A program made the position numbers and the translations under genes. A DNA stretch of 27,712 nucleotides from Bacilli bacterium. GTDB lineage: Bacteria; Bacillota_I; Bacilli_A; RF39; UBA660. The first letter of the stretch is position 1, and the number at the start of each line of letters is the position of its first letter. The notes beneath the pieces are model-generated. The model saw nothing but the letters and a program-made list of their open reading frames with translations. It did not search any database and had not been told where the DNA came from. Location of the stretch: the NCBI GenBank assembly GCA_029004695.1, contig JAQVZB010000004.1, forward strand, positions 1 through 27,712, read 5' to 3'. Positions 16,332 to 22,965 of the stretch are shown one piece after another.

Positions 16332-17474
16332 TTATGGAATTAATAATAATACCCCCATAATAATCATAATTATTCCCCCTATTAAATGGGAGTATTTTGA
16401 GTACCTAGTAGATATACCGGTTAAATTTAATGTTATCATCGCAATTACAAAAACCACTATATCATCAATCATATATATTATAATATATAATAATAAATAT
16501 GCTATTCTCGTAAAACCTTCAATATTATTTAGTGCCAATATTTCAGCAAAAATCATTGGAAAACCTAGAGAGCATGCTAGTTCAATTAAGTTAACCGATG
16601 TAGCAAGAATTATCATTCCGATGATTGCTAAGAAAAAAGATTTATTTTTAATAATATTTTGAATTATCGTAAATATCTTATTTCTCTTTTTATCATTAAT
16701 AATTTCACAACCAGTTTCTTTTTTAGTTTTAAAATATTTATATAAATTAAATCCGCCTAAAAATATTGCAACTATGGCTATTAATTGTTTTAATAAAACG
16801 GTTGTTAAACTTAATATGATACTTATTCCTAATAATGAAATAAAATAAACAAGCCCCGAAATAAATAAGAAAGTCATTCCTAAAATCCACATTTTTTTTC
16901 GATTGTTCATATTAAATAACATTCCAATTAAAAATAATAAAACCCACATCGAACAAGGATTAAAACCATCAATAAATCCTAAAATAATAGCGACAATTGG
17001 AATAGACACATTCTTAATATCGACATCTCCTAATATAGGAAGATGCATACTATCTTTTTCTTGATTAATTTGAACATATTCTTTTATATCATTATCTATT
17101 AAAGACTTTATACTATCAGAAAAACCAACATAATGTTTATTACCAATAACTGTAAAAGGTATCCCGGTTGAAGAATCATTAAGTTCTGCTTTTACTTCTT
17201 CAAAAATTTTTAAATTAGCTTTATTATACCAAACTTCATAAATATAAATATTTACATTTTTGCCATATTTTTCTTCAACAGTTTTTAAAAATTCTTTTTC
17301 TTTGTGACAATGAGGACATCCTTCACCAACAAAAGTATAAATATTAATTTTATTATCATCAACTTTTTCACCAGTAATATTATGAATAATATCTTCATAA
17401 TCTTGATTTAAAGCATTAACATTAAATGGTAATAATAAAGTAAATGATATTAATAACAATTTAAGACTTTTCAT
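16332..17474 (-). CDS. Fusion of outer thioredoxin domain and CcdA-like transmembrane reductase
   Basis: The 380-residue protein starts with a signal sequence (1-21). An extracytoplasmic thioredoxin-fold domain (about 40-135) has CPHC at 53-56 and cis-proline P106. About six membrane helices (from about 157 to the end) form a CcdA/DsbD-type domain, with the paired cysteines C174 (FNPCSMW) and C301 (ELACSLGFP) that carry electrons across the membrane; C256 lies in a cytosolic loop. Its ATG overlaps the stop of a small cytosolic thioredoxin gene. The predicted flow is cytosolic thioredoxin to C174/C301 to outer CPHC to secreted clients. This is a reducing relay similar in principle to DsbD. Client proteins are not known. 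Confidence 0.85.
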   Translation of the reverse strand: MKSLKLLLISFTLLLPFNVNALNQDYEDIIHNITGEKVDDNKINIYTFVGEGCPHCHKEKEFLKTVEEKYGKNVNIYIYEVWYNKANLKIFEEVKAELNDSSTGIPFTVIGNKHYVGFSDSIKSLIDNDIKEYVQINQEKDSMHLPILGDVDIKNVSIPIVAIILGFIDGFNPCSMWVLLFLIGMLFNMNNRKKMWILGMTFLFISGLVYFISLLGISIILSLTTVLLKQLIAIVAIFLGGFNLYKYFKTKKETGCEIINDKKRNKIFTIIQNIIKNKSFFLAIIGMIILATSVNLIELACSLGFPMIFAEILALNNIEGFTRIAYLLLYIIIYMIDDIVVFVIAMITLNLTGISTRYSKYSHLIGGIIMIIMGVLLLIP

Positions 17475-17737
17475 TTATTATTCCCTTCTATAAATTTATA
17501 TAGTATCTCATATGATGTTTCACCGATTATTCTTTGGATTTCTTTATTTTGCTCATCGAAAAAAATAACAACTGGAAGTTTATTACCAATATTATATTTT
17601 TTAACTTCATTATTATCAAAATCATAATCTAAATTTTCAATATCTAAATTCGGAAAATCTTTAGCTATTTTTTGCCATATTTTATTCATAACTAGACATC
17701 CCGAACACCATAAAGCATTTATTTTTACTACTGTCAT
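17471..17737 (-). CDS. Small cytosolic thioredoxin-like protein
   Basis: The 88-residue thioredoxin fold is shorter than classical thioredoxin (about 105). The active site is W-C-S-G-C (C11, C14) close to the N-terminus, and P55 in KLPVVIFF is the cis-proline. There is no signal peptide, so it stays in the cytosol. It is first in the operon and overlaps the CcdA-fusion gene by four bases, which strongly suggests it feeds electrons into that membrane protein. It is not the general housekeeping thioredoxin, whose motif is usually WCGPC. Confidence 0.88.
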   Translation of the reverse strand: MTVVKINALWCSGCLVMNKIWQKIAKDFPNLDIENLDYDFDNNEVKKYNIGNKLPVVIFFDEQNKEIQRIIGETSYEILYKFIEGNNK

Positions 17738-17763
17738 ATTACTTATCTTCCTTTACTTAAATT

Positions 17764-17792
17764 AGTATAACTAAATATGTCAATAATTGCAA
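17764..17792 (-). promoter_or_regulatory. Promoter of the thioredoxin-ccdA-nifS operon
   Basis: TTGCAA (17787-17792) and TATACT (17764-17769) have a 17-base spacer. A TTGACA also lies nearby, but at the wrong distance from any -10. The leader is about 20 bases, and AAAGGAAG precedes the ATG. Confidence 0.6.
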
Positions 17793-17802
17793 TATTCCTT
17801 AT

Positions 17803-18633
17803 TTACTTTTTATTAAAATCATCTAAAAACGAAATTTTTTTACCATTTTTATGACCGCTAACAATACAATTTAAATTTACATTTTCTAATGCTTTATGAA
17901 TATTATTATCAATATCTTTATTATTTGTTTTTAAATCTTTAATTAAGTTTTTTATTTCTTCTCTTTTACTATCAAATTTTAGATCTTCAGTAAAAGAACA
18001 AGCACAGTTTATAAAATCTAAATTATTATAATTAGACCAAGAAATTATATCCTCTTCTTTAACCAAATATAAAGGCCTTATTAAATCAATTCCATGATAA
18101 TTATCACTATGAAGTTTAGGTAACATTGTTTTTACTTCTCCTGCATAAAAAACTGATAATAAAGTTGTTTCAATTACATCATTAAAATGATGTCCTAAAG
18201 CAATTTTATTACATCCTAATTCTTTAGCTTTATTATATAAATAGCCTCTTCTCATTCGCGCACATAAATAACAATGACTCTTTTTACTGGTTCTTTTTAC
18301 AACTTCAAAAATATCAGTATTAAATATTTCGATATCTAAATTTAATATTTTAGCATTTTCTAATATTTTATTAAGATTAAATTCTTTATATCCCGGATTC
18401 ATAACAACATATTTTAAATCAAACTTTATTTCACCATGTTTAGAAATTTCTTCTAAACATTTAGCTAATAAAAAGGAATCTTTGCCTCCAGAAATACATA
18501 CCATAATTTTGTCATTTTTATTTACTAATTCATAATCTTCAATTGCTTTAATTACTTTAGAATAAATAGTTTTGCGATATTTAGTTAAAGTACTTCTTTC
18601 AATTAATTTATATTTTTTTAATACTCTTGCCAT
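17803..18633 (-). CDS. TtcA-family PP-loop tRNA thiolation enzyme
   Basis: The family activates tRNA with ATP and replaces an oxygen by sulfur (TtcA makes 2-thiocytidine 32 in tRNA). I start at the ATG at 18633 (276 residues) with AAGGAG 8 bases upstream; a longer frame would run back through the terminator hairpin. The PP-loop is SGGKDS at 48-53. C121 and C124 (CYLC) together with a cysteine in the NCACS stretch (C210 or C212) match the three ligands of the Fe-S cluster in TtcA, and GHHFNDVIETTL (near 147) is the second family motif. TtuA-like or other PP-loop thiolases are alternatives. It is transcribed from the first twin-hairpin cassette, which places a terminator between promoter and gene. 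Confidence 0.88.
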   Translation of the reverse strand: MARVLKKYKLIERSTLTKYRKTIYSKVIKAIEDYELVNKNDKIMVCISGGKDSFLLAKCLEEISKHGEIKFDLKYVVMNPGYKEFNLNKILENAKILNLDIEIFNTDIFEVVKRTSKKSHCYLCARMRRGYLYNKAKELGCNKIALGHHFNDVIETTLLSVFYAGEVKTMLPKLHSDNYHGIDLIRPLYLVKEEDIISWSNYNNLDFINCACSFTEDLKFDSKREEIKNLIKDLKTNNKDIDNNIHKALENVNLNCIVSGHKNGKKISFLDDFNKK

Positions 18634-18650
18634 GTATAGTCTCCTTAAAC

Positions 18651-18690
18651 AAAAAAATGAGAGAAACATAAAATTAATCACGTTTCTCTC
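18651..18690 (-). terminator. Cassette copy 1: terminator hairpin with seven-T tail
   Basis: A 13-pair stem with a 6-base loop spans 18659-18690 on the minus strand, ending in TTTTTTT (18651-18657), 18 bases before the ttcA-like ATG. Two of its pairs are G-U on the minus strand and would be A-C mismatches on the plus strand, which shows that the minus strand is the RNA. Most transcripts should stop here unless anti-terminated. Confidence 0.8.
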
Positions 18691-18728
18691 AGTAGTTAAG
18701 ATATTAAATTGATAATTTCTTAACTACT
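18691..18728 (-). ncRNA. Cassette copy 1: 5' hairpin of the leader or small RNA
   Basis: AGTAGTTAAG and CTTAACTACT form a ten-pair stem, with an inner AAATT/AATTT stem, a three-base loop and a five-base bulge. It begins at or near the expected transcription start and abuts the terminator hairpin with no spacer. The predicted RNA is about 75 bases. No known riboswitch or T-box signature was seen. Confidence 0.6.
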
Positions 18729-18731
18729 AAA

Positions 18732-18760
18732 AGTATATGTTATAAAGATTAAAAAGTCAA
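18732..18760 (-). promoter_or_regulatory. Cassette copy 1: promoter
   Basis: TTGACT (18755-18760) and TATACT (18732-18737) are 17 bases apart. Both elements are unchanged in copy 2, although the spacer differs at two positions. It drives the hairpin RNA and, by read-through, the ttcA-like gene. Confidence 0.75.
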
Positions 18761-18781
18761 CCTTTTTTTAAAAAATAATTA

Positions 18782-18970
18782 TTAACTACAACCCCAAGCC
18801 GTTTTAACTGGTGCTAAAGCTGTAGTTGCTGCTGAACCTAAAGTACCAAAAGCATTACAATTAGGATTAGACCATCCACTTATGTTTCCAATATACCAAG
18901 TTGTAGCATTATATCCAGCATTACTAAACAAATTGGCCATATTAGTTACTTTTGAGGTATCCCAATTCAA
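18782..18970 (-). pseudogene. 3' remnant of a BspA-like (DUF285 repeat) surface protein
   Basis: The open frame of about 62 codons begins inside a DUF285 unit (N-W-D-T-S-K-V-T-N-M-A-N-L-F-S-N-A) and ends in a non-repeat tail with cysteines (WSNPNCNAFG...AWGCS). Full BspA-type proteins have many such repeats and a signal peptide; here there is neither. The TTG at its start has no Shine-Dalgarno, and the frame follows directly after the terminator of cassette copy 2. It is most simply the 3' end of a surface-protein gene whose 5' part was deleted. A very short expressed peptide cannot be excluded. Confidence 0.6.
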
Positions 18971-18985
18971 GATAAATAAACCAAC

Positions 18986-19027
18986 AAAAAAAAATGAAAG
19001 AAATATAAAATTAATTATATTTCTTTC
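18986..19027 (-). terminator. Cassette copy 2: terminator hairpin with nine-T tail
   Basis: The 13-pair stem and 6-base loop (18996-19027) match copy 1 but differ at six positions, all within the stem and all keeping pairing on the minus strand. The tail is nine T. It lies 16 bases before the BspA-like remnant. Confidence 0.8.
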
Positions 19028-19065
19028 AGTAGTTAAGATATTAAATTAATAATTTCTTAACTACT
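19028..19065 (-). ncRNA. Cassette copy 2: 5' hairpin of the leader or small RNA
   Basis: It is identical to the copy 1 hairpin except for one base in the three-base loop. The order promoter, hairpin, terminator is preserved, so copy 2 should give its own RNA of about 75 bases. Confidence 0.6.
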
Positions 19066-19068
19066 TAA

Positions 19069-19097
19069 AGTATATGATATAAAGATCAAAAAGTCAA
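19069..19097 (-). promoter_or_regulatory. Cassette copy 2: promoter
   Basis: TTGACT (19092-19097) and TATACT (19069-19074) have a 17-base spacer that differs from copy 1 at two positions, while both hexamers are unchanged. It lies 37 bases beyond the rplQ terminator, so it is independent of the ribosomal operon. Confidence 0.75.
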
Positions 19098-19133
19098 CCC
19101 TTTTTTTGACATTTTATTTTATTTTAATTAAAA

Positions 19134-19156
19134 ACTTGAATTATACTAATTCAAGT
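19134..19156 (-). terminator. Terminator of the spc/alpha operon
   Basis: ACTTGAATTA and TAATTCAAGT form a perfect ten-pair stem with a three-base loop, followed on the minus strand by TTTT. It includes the last codons and stop of rplQ. Confidence 0.75.
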
Positions 19157-19482
19157 CTTACTTCTAAAGCATCATCGCCTACACGTTCTTTTAATTTAAT
19201 TATTCTTGTATAACCGCCTGCTCTATTAATATAGTTAGGAGCCAATTCATTAAATATTTTATTAACTACTTTTTTATCATTATGTAAGAAAGCTAATGCT
19301 TTACGACGAGAAATTAAAGAGCCTTCTTTACCATAGGTAATCATTTTATCAACAAATTTTCTTACTTCTTTAGCACGAGCATCAGTAGTAACTACATATC
19401 CATAATTTATTACATCTTTAGTAAGTCCAGCTAATATACTTCTTCTAATACGTGATTCTCTACCTAATTTTCTATATAACAT
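19141..19482 (-). CDS. rplQ: Large ribosomal subunit protein bL17
   Basis: L17 lies near the exit of the peptide tunnel of the 50S subunit. The 113-residue protein has the L17 signature MLYRKLGRESRIRRSILAGL at its start and the GGYTRIIKLKERVGDDA stretch near 88. It is last in the operon, 14 bases after rpoA, the standard bacterial order. The C-terminal codons form part of the terminator hairpin. Confidence 0.97.
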   Translation of the reverse strand: MLYRKLGRESRIRRSILAGLTKDVINYGYVVTTDARAKEVRKFVDKMITYGKEGSLISRRKALAFLHNDKKVVNKIFNELAPNYINRAGGYTRIIKLKERVGDDALEVRLELV

Positions 19483-19496
19483 ATGCTTACCTCTTT

Positions 19497-20438
19497 CTAA
19501 TCACGGAACTTAAGTCCCATATCTTCTACTTTATCAAGTACTTCTTTTAAGGATTTTTTACCTAAATTACGAATTTTAGTTACTTCGATTTCTCTTTTAT
19601 CAATTAAATTTTGAACAGTATTAATTCCGGCTCTTTTTAAACAGTTATATGCTCTAACTGAAAATTCAATTTCTTCAATCGGAGTTTCTAATGTTTTAGT
19701 AATAATATCTACTTTCTTCTCAGCAATAATTCCCGTAATATCGGCGATATTATTTAAATCAGCAATAATTTCTAAATGTTCAATTAATATTCTTGCTGAT
19801 AAAGCTAAAGCTTCTTCTGGAGATATAGACCCATTAGTGTATATTTCCATAATTAACTTGTCATAATTTTCATTATGTCCAACCCTGGCATCTACTCTTT
19901 CATAAGTTACTCTTTCAATTGGAGAATATAATGAATCAATTGGAATTAAACCTTGAATAGCATCTCCTAAAATTCTTTTATTCTCTTTAGAATCGACATA
20001 GCCACGACCATTTCCTACTGTCATTTCCATATCTATTTTTCCGTCCTTAACAATATTACATATAACAAGTTCAGGATTAACGATTTCAATATCAGGATCT
20101 TTTTCAATATCACCTGCTGTAACAGGACCTTCTTTTGATGATATTAACCTAATCGTTTTATTTTCTTTACTATGATTTTTAATAACAACACTTTTTAGAT
20201 TAAGGACGATAGTTGTTACATCTTCTACAATTCCATCTATTTTTTGAAATTCATGCATTACGCCATCAATTTTAACACTTGTAATTGCTGAACCTGGCAT
20301 TGAAGATAACATTATTCTACGAAGAGCATGTCCGATAGTTGTTCCAAAACCTCTTTCTAAAGGTTCTAATTCAAACTTTCCATAATTATTTTTTTCAATA
20401 TACTCAGTAATTTTATAGTCTGGTTTTTCAAAATTCAT
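19497..20438 (-). CDS. rpoA: RNA polymerase alpha subunit
   Basis: The alpha dimer nucleates assembly of the core polymerase and its C-terminal domain contacts promoter DNA and regulators. The 313-residue length is normal. The N-terminal domain (about 1-230) includes LERGFGTTIGHALRRIMLSS near 27, which binds beta. The C-terminal domain (about 245-313) has the helix-hairpin-helix L-I-D-K-R-E-I-E-V-T-K-I-R-N-L-G-K-K-S. It follows rpsK by 14 bases, with AAGGAGG before the ATG. Confidence 0.98.
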   Translation of the reverse strand: MNFEKPDYKITEYIEKNNYGKFELEPLERGFGTTIGHALRRIMLSSMPGSAITSVKIDGVMHEFQKIDGIVEDVTTIVLNLKSVVIKNHSKENKTIRLISSKEGPVTAGDIEKDPDIEIVNPELVICNIVKDGKIDMEMTVGNGRGYVDSKENKRILGDAIQGLIPIDSLYSPIERVTYERVDARVGHNENYDKLIMEIYTNGSISPEEALALSARILIEHLEIIADLNNIADITGIIAEKKVDIITKTLETPIEEIEFSVRAYNCLKRAGINTVQNLIDKREIEVTKIRNLGKKSLKEVLDKVEDMGLKFRD

Positions 20439-20452
20439 TAAATATTTCCTCC

Positions 20453-20836
20453 TTAATTTCTTGGACGCTTTGGTGGTCTACAACCATTATGTGGTATTGC
20501 AGTTTCATCTGTTATTGCAGTAACTTCAAGCCCTGCTGCTTGTAATGAACGAATAGCATTTTCGCGACCATTACCAAGACCTCTAACAAATACTTCTACT
20601 TTTTTTACTCCTGATTCTATAGCACTATTGGCAGCTGATTCAGCAGCTAATCCAGCAGCAAATGGAGTCTTCTTTTTTGAGCCTTTATATCCGATTGTTC
20701 CAGAAGATGCCCAACTTATTACATTTCCATGGACATCAGTTATTGAAATAACTGTATTGTTATATGTTGAATGGATATGTGCTTGACCTTCAGGAATATT
20801 CTTTTTTACTTTTCTTTTTCTTCTATTATAAGCCAT
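20453..20836 (-). CDS. rpsK: Small ribosomal subunit protein uS11
   Basis: S11 forms part of the 30S platform near the E site. The 127-residue protein has AHIHSTYNNTVISITD near 19, the G-Y-K-G-S-K-K-K-T-P-F-A-A stretch and the conserved PHNGCRPPKRPRN end. It sits between rpsM and rpoA, 10 bases after rpsM, as in most bacteria, but without rpsD between rpsK and rpoA, the usual Bacillota order. Confidence 0.98.
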   Translation of the reverse strand: MAYNRRKRKVKKNIPEGQAHIHSTYNNTVISITDVHGNVISWASSGTIGYKGSKKKTPFAAGLAAESAANSAIESGVKKVEVFVRGLGNGRENAIRSLQAAGLEVTAITDETAIPHNGCRPPKRPRN

Positions 20837-20846
20837 AATCTACCTC

Positions 20847-21221
20847 CTATTTACCTGCTTTTTTCTTATTTGCAACTACTTTACCTCTACCCTTACGAGT
20901 ATGAGCATTACTACTAGTACGTTGTCCACGAACGGGAAGACCTCTTTTATGTCTTACTCCTTCATATGAGTTAATTTCCATTTTATTTTTGATACTCATT
21001 TGAACATCACGTCTTAGATTTCCTTCAGTTATATAGTTGTCAACAATTTTACGTAATGATGTTTCTTCATCAAGAGTTAAGTCACTAATTTTTTTATCGG
21101 GATTTACTTTAGCTTGTTTACATATAGTTTCAGCTAAACTTCTACCAATTCCATATATATAAGTAAGTCCAATAACAGTTCTTTTTTCTTTTGGTAATTC
21201 AATATTCTTTATACGAGCCAT
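20847..21221 (-). CDS. rpsM: Small ribosomal subunit protein uS13
   Basis: S13 is in the 30S head and contacts the P-site tRNA and the 50S bridge. The 124-residue length is normal. MARI and the YIYGIGRSLAETIC motif are at the N-terminus, and the basic end R-H-K-R-G-L-P-V-R-G-Q-R-T near 92 leads into a lysine-rich tail. AGGAGG precedes the ATG, 11 bases after rpmJ. Confidence 0.98.
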   Translation of the reverse strand: MARIKNIELPKEKRTVIGLTYIYGIGRSLAETICKQAKVNPDKKISDLTLDEETSLRKIVDNYITEGNLRRDVQMSIKNKMEINSYEGVRHKRGLPVRGQRTSSNAHTRKGRGKVVANKKKAGK

Positions 21222-21232
21222 TTTTATTCCTC

Positions 21233-21346
21233 CTAACCTTGTCTTTGTTTATGTCTTGGGTTACTACAAATAACCATGATCTTACCTTTTCTTTTTATTA
21301 TTCTACATTTAGCACATATTTTTTTTACTGATGGTCTAACCTTCAT
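21233..21346 (-). CDS. rpmJ: Large ribosomal subunit protein bL36
   Basis: The very short gene of 37 codons plus TAG reads MKVRPSVKKICAKCRIIKRK at its start and ends N-P-R-H-K-Q-R-Q-G. C11, C14, C27 and H32 are the four zinc ligands of the C+ form of L36, so this organism keeps the zinc-binding type. AGGAGG lies upstream of the ATG. The place between infA and rpsM is standard. Confidence 0.97.
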   Translation of the reverse strand: MKVRPSVKKICAKCRIIKRKGKIMVICSNPRHKQRQG

Positions 21347-21363
21347 AACAATTTCCTCCTATA

Positions 21364-21579
21364 TTATTTTAGTCTATATATTATTCGCCCACGTGTTAAG
21401 TCATATGGTGAAAATTCTACAGTAACTTTATCGCCTGATAAAATGCGAATCATATTCATTCGTATTTTACCAGAAACGTGAGCCGTCACTATAAAACCAT
21501 TTTCTAATTCAACTTTGTATTCGTCTTTGAAAATATCGATAACTTTTCCATCGACAGTAATCGTAGTTTCTTTAGCCAC
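21364..21579 (-). CDS. infA: Translation initiation factor IF-1
   Basis: IF-1 blocks the A site during initiation. The 71-residue OB-fold protein has the family pattern GKVIDIFKDEYKVELENGF, H-V-S-G-K-I-R-M-N, and L-T-R-G-R-I-I-Y-R at the end. The start is GTG; its Shine-Dalgarno AGGAG lies at the very end of map, so the two genes are tightly coupled. Confidence 0.97.
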   Translation of the reverse strand: MAKETTITVDGKVIDIFKDEYKVELENGFIVTAHVSGKIRMNMIRILSGDKVTVEFSPYDLTRGRIIYRLK

Positions 21580-21583
21580 TTTT

Positions 21584-22324
21584 TCACTCTCCTGTTAATA
21601 TTTCATATCCATCTTTTGTAACAACAACTGTATGTTCAAAGTGTGCACTTGGTTTTCCATCACGCGTCACTATTGTCCAGTCATCATCTAAAAATGATAT
21701 ATGTCTTGATCCGGAATTAATCATCGGTTCAACAGCAAGAACCATGCCAGATTTTAAAATCATTCCGGTATTATATGTTCCGTAATTAGGTACATCAGGA
21801 TCTTCATGAAGTAAGGAACCAACTCCATGACCCACTAATTCTCTTATAACTCCATAATTATGCTTTTTAGCATATTTACTGATTGAAGCTCCAATATTAT
21901 ATAGTTTTGCTCCATCTTTAATTTCTTCAAGTCCAAGATATAACATTTTTTTAGTATGATATATTAGTCTTTCTTTTTCCTTATCTATAGTTCCAACTGG
22001 ATAAGTATTAGCTGAATCTGAATGGTAACCATCTTTTAAAACTCCGATATCAATTGATATAATATCACCATTTTTTAAAATTCTTTCTTTTGGTATCCCA
22101 TGAACTACTTCTTCATTAATACTTATACATATACTTGCTGGAAAACCTTGATAATTTAAGAAACTAGGAATACCACCATTTTCTCTTATAAACTTATCAG
22201 CCTCATCATTAAGATATTTAGTAGTAACCCCTGGTTTAATTAATTTTTTAACGTATTCGTGAGTCAAATAATTAATTTTACCTGCTTCTTTGATTTTTTT
22301 GATTTCTTCTTCTGTTTTAATCAT
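21584..22324 (-). CDS. map: Methionine aminopeptidase, type I
   Basis: It removes the initiator methionine from new proteins in the cytosol. The 246-residue protein has the pita-bread metal ligands in order: D in SIDIGVLKDGYHSD (two aspartates, near 92-103), H in GHGVGSLLHEDP near 165, E in AVEPM near 198 and E in HFEHTVVV near 230. The ATG overlaps the adk stop as ATGA. It lies between adk and infA, a common Bacillota order. Confidence 0.97.
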   Translation of the reverse strand: MIKTEEEIKKIKEAGKINYLTHEYVKKLIKPGVTTKYLNDEADKFIRENGGIPSFLNYQGFPASICISINEEVVHGIPKERILKNGDIISIDIGVLKDGYHSDSANTYPVGTIDKEKERLIYHTKKMLYLGLEEIKDGAKLYNIGASISKYAKKHNYGVIRELVGHGVGSLLHEDPDVPNYGTYNTGMILKSGMVLAVEPMINSGSRHISFLDDDWTIVTRDGKPSAHFEHTVVVTKDGYEILTGE

Positions 22325-22965
22325 AATATAATTTTCTCTATTTTACTAAAAGCTTCATCTGGATAAAAAGAATCTTCTACAATACTTAATAATCCTTGTT
22401 TATGATAATATTCTAGCAATGGTTTTGTTTCATTAACAAATATATTATATCTTTTTTTATAAGCTTCTTCGTTATCATCTGGCCTCACTATTAATTTTAT
22501 TAAACATTCATCACAAATATTATCATGTTTTGGTTTCATAACATTATTATGGATATTATATACTTTATTACATTGAGGACAAATTAATCTTCCTTTAACT
22601 CTTTTTATTGCTTCATCATATTTAATATCAATATATATAATATGGCCAATATTTAAATTAAGTTTTTTTAATATAAGTTCTAAATTTTTAGCTTGACTAA
22701 TATTTCTTGGATATCCATCTAATACAAATGGGCCATTTATTTTTTTTAATTTAACTTCTAATAATTTAGTAACAATTTCATCAGAAACTAAATTACCTGT
22801 ATCGATCATTTTTTTAATATCCTTTGCTAAAGGTTTATTATCACTTACTTCTTTTCTAAGTAATTTACCTGTTGAAATATAATTATAATGATATTTTTCA
22901 ACGAGCATTTTACTTTGCGTACTTTTACCTGTTGCAGGTGGAGCAATAAAAATAATATTTTCCAT
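22321..22965 (-). CDS. adk: Adenylate kinase with altered P-loop
   Basis: Adenylate kinase balances ATP, ADP and AMP. The 214-residue length and position after secY are normal. The zinc-binding LID has four cysteines (C129, C132, C151, C154), as in Gram-positive enzymes, and DGYPRN (83-88) replaces the common DGFPR. The P-loop reads A8-P-P-A-T-G-K-S-T, in place of the usual G-x-P-G-x-G-K-G-T: two conserved glycines are alanine and one is serine. G13 and K14 remain, so activity is likely but kinetics may differ. The ATG shares one base with the secY stop, and the stop overlaps map. Confidence 0.94.
   Translation of the reverse strand: MENIIFIAPPATGKSTQSKMLVEKYHYNYISTGKLLRKEVSDNKPLAKDIKKMIDTGNLVSDEIVTKLLEVKLKKINGPFVLDGYPRNISQAKNLELILKKLNLNIGHIIYIDIKYDEAIKRVKGRLICPQCNKVYNIHNNVMKPKHDNICDECLIKLIVRPDDNEEAYKKRYNIFVNETKPLLEYYHKQGLLSIVEDSFYPDEAFSKIEKIIL

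Noticed and set aside
18634..18681. N-terminal extension of the TtcA-like protein by 16 residues
   Set aside because: It reads through the terminator hairpin and T run; the ATG at 18633 has a proper Shine-Dalgarno and matches the family start.
18651..19100. CRISPR array or T-box leader
   Set aside because: There are only two copies, far apart, with promoters and terminators; no spacers, and no T-box or specifier motif.
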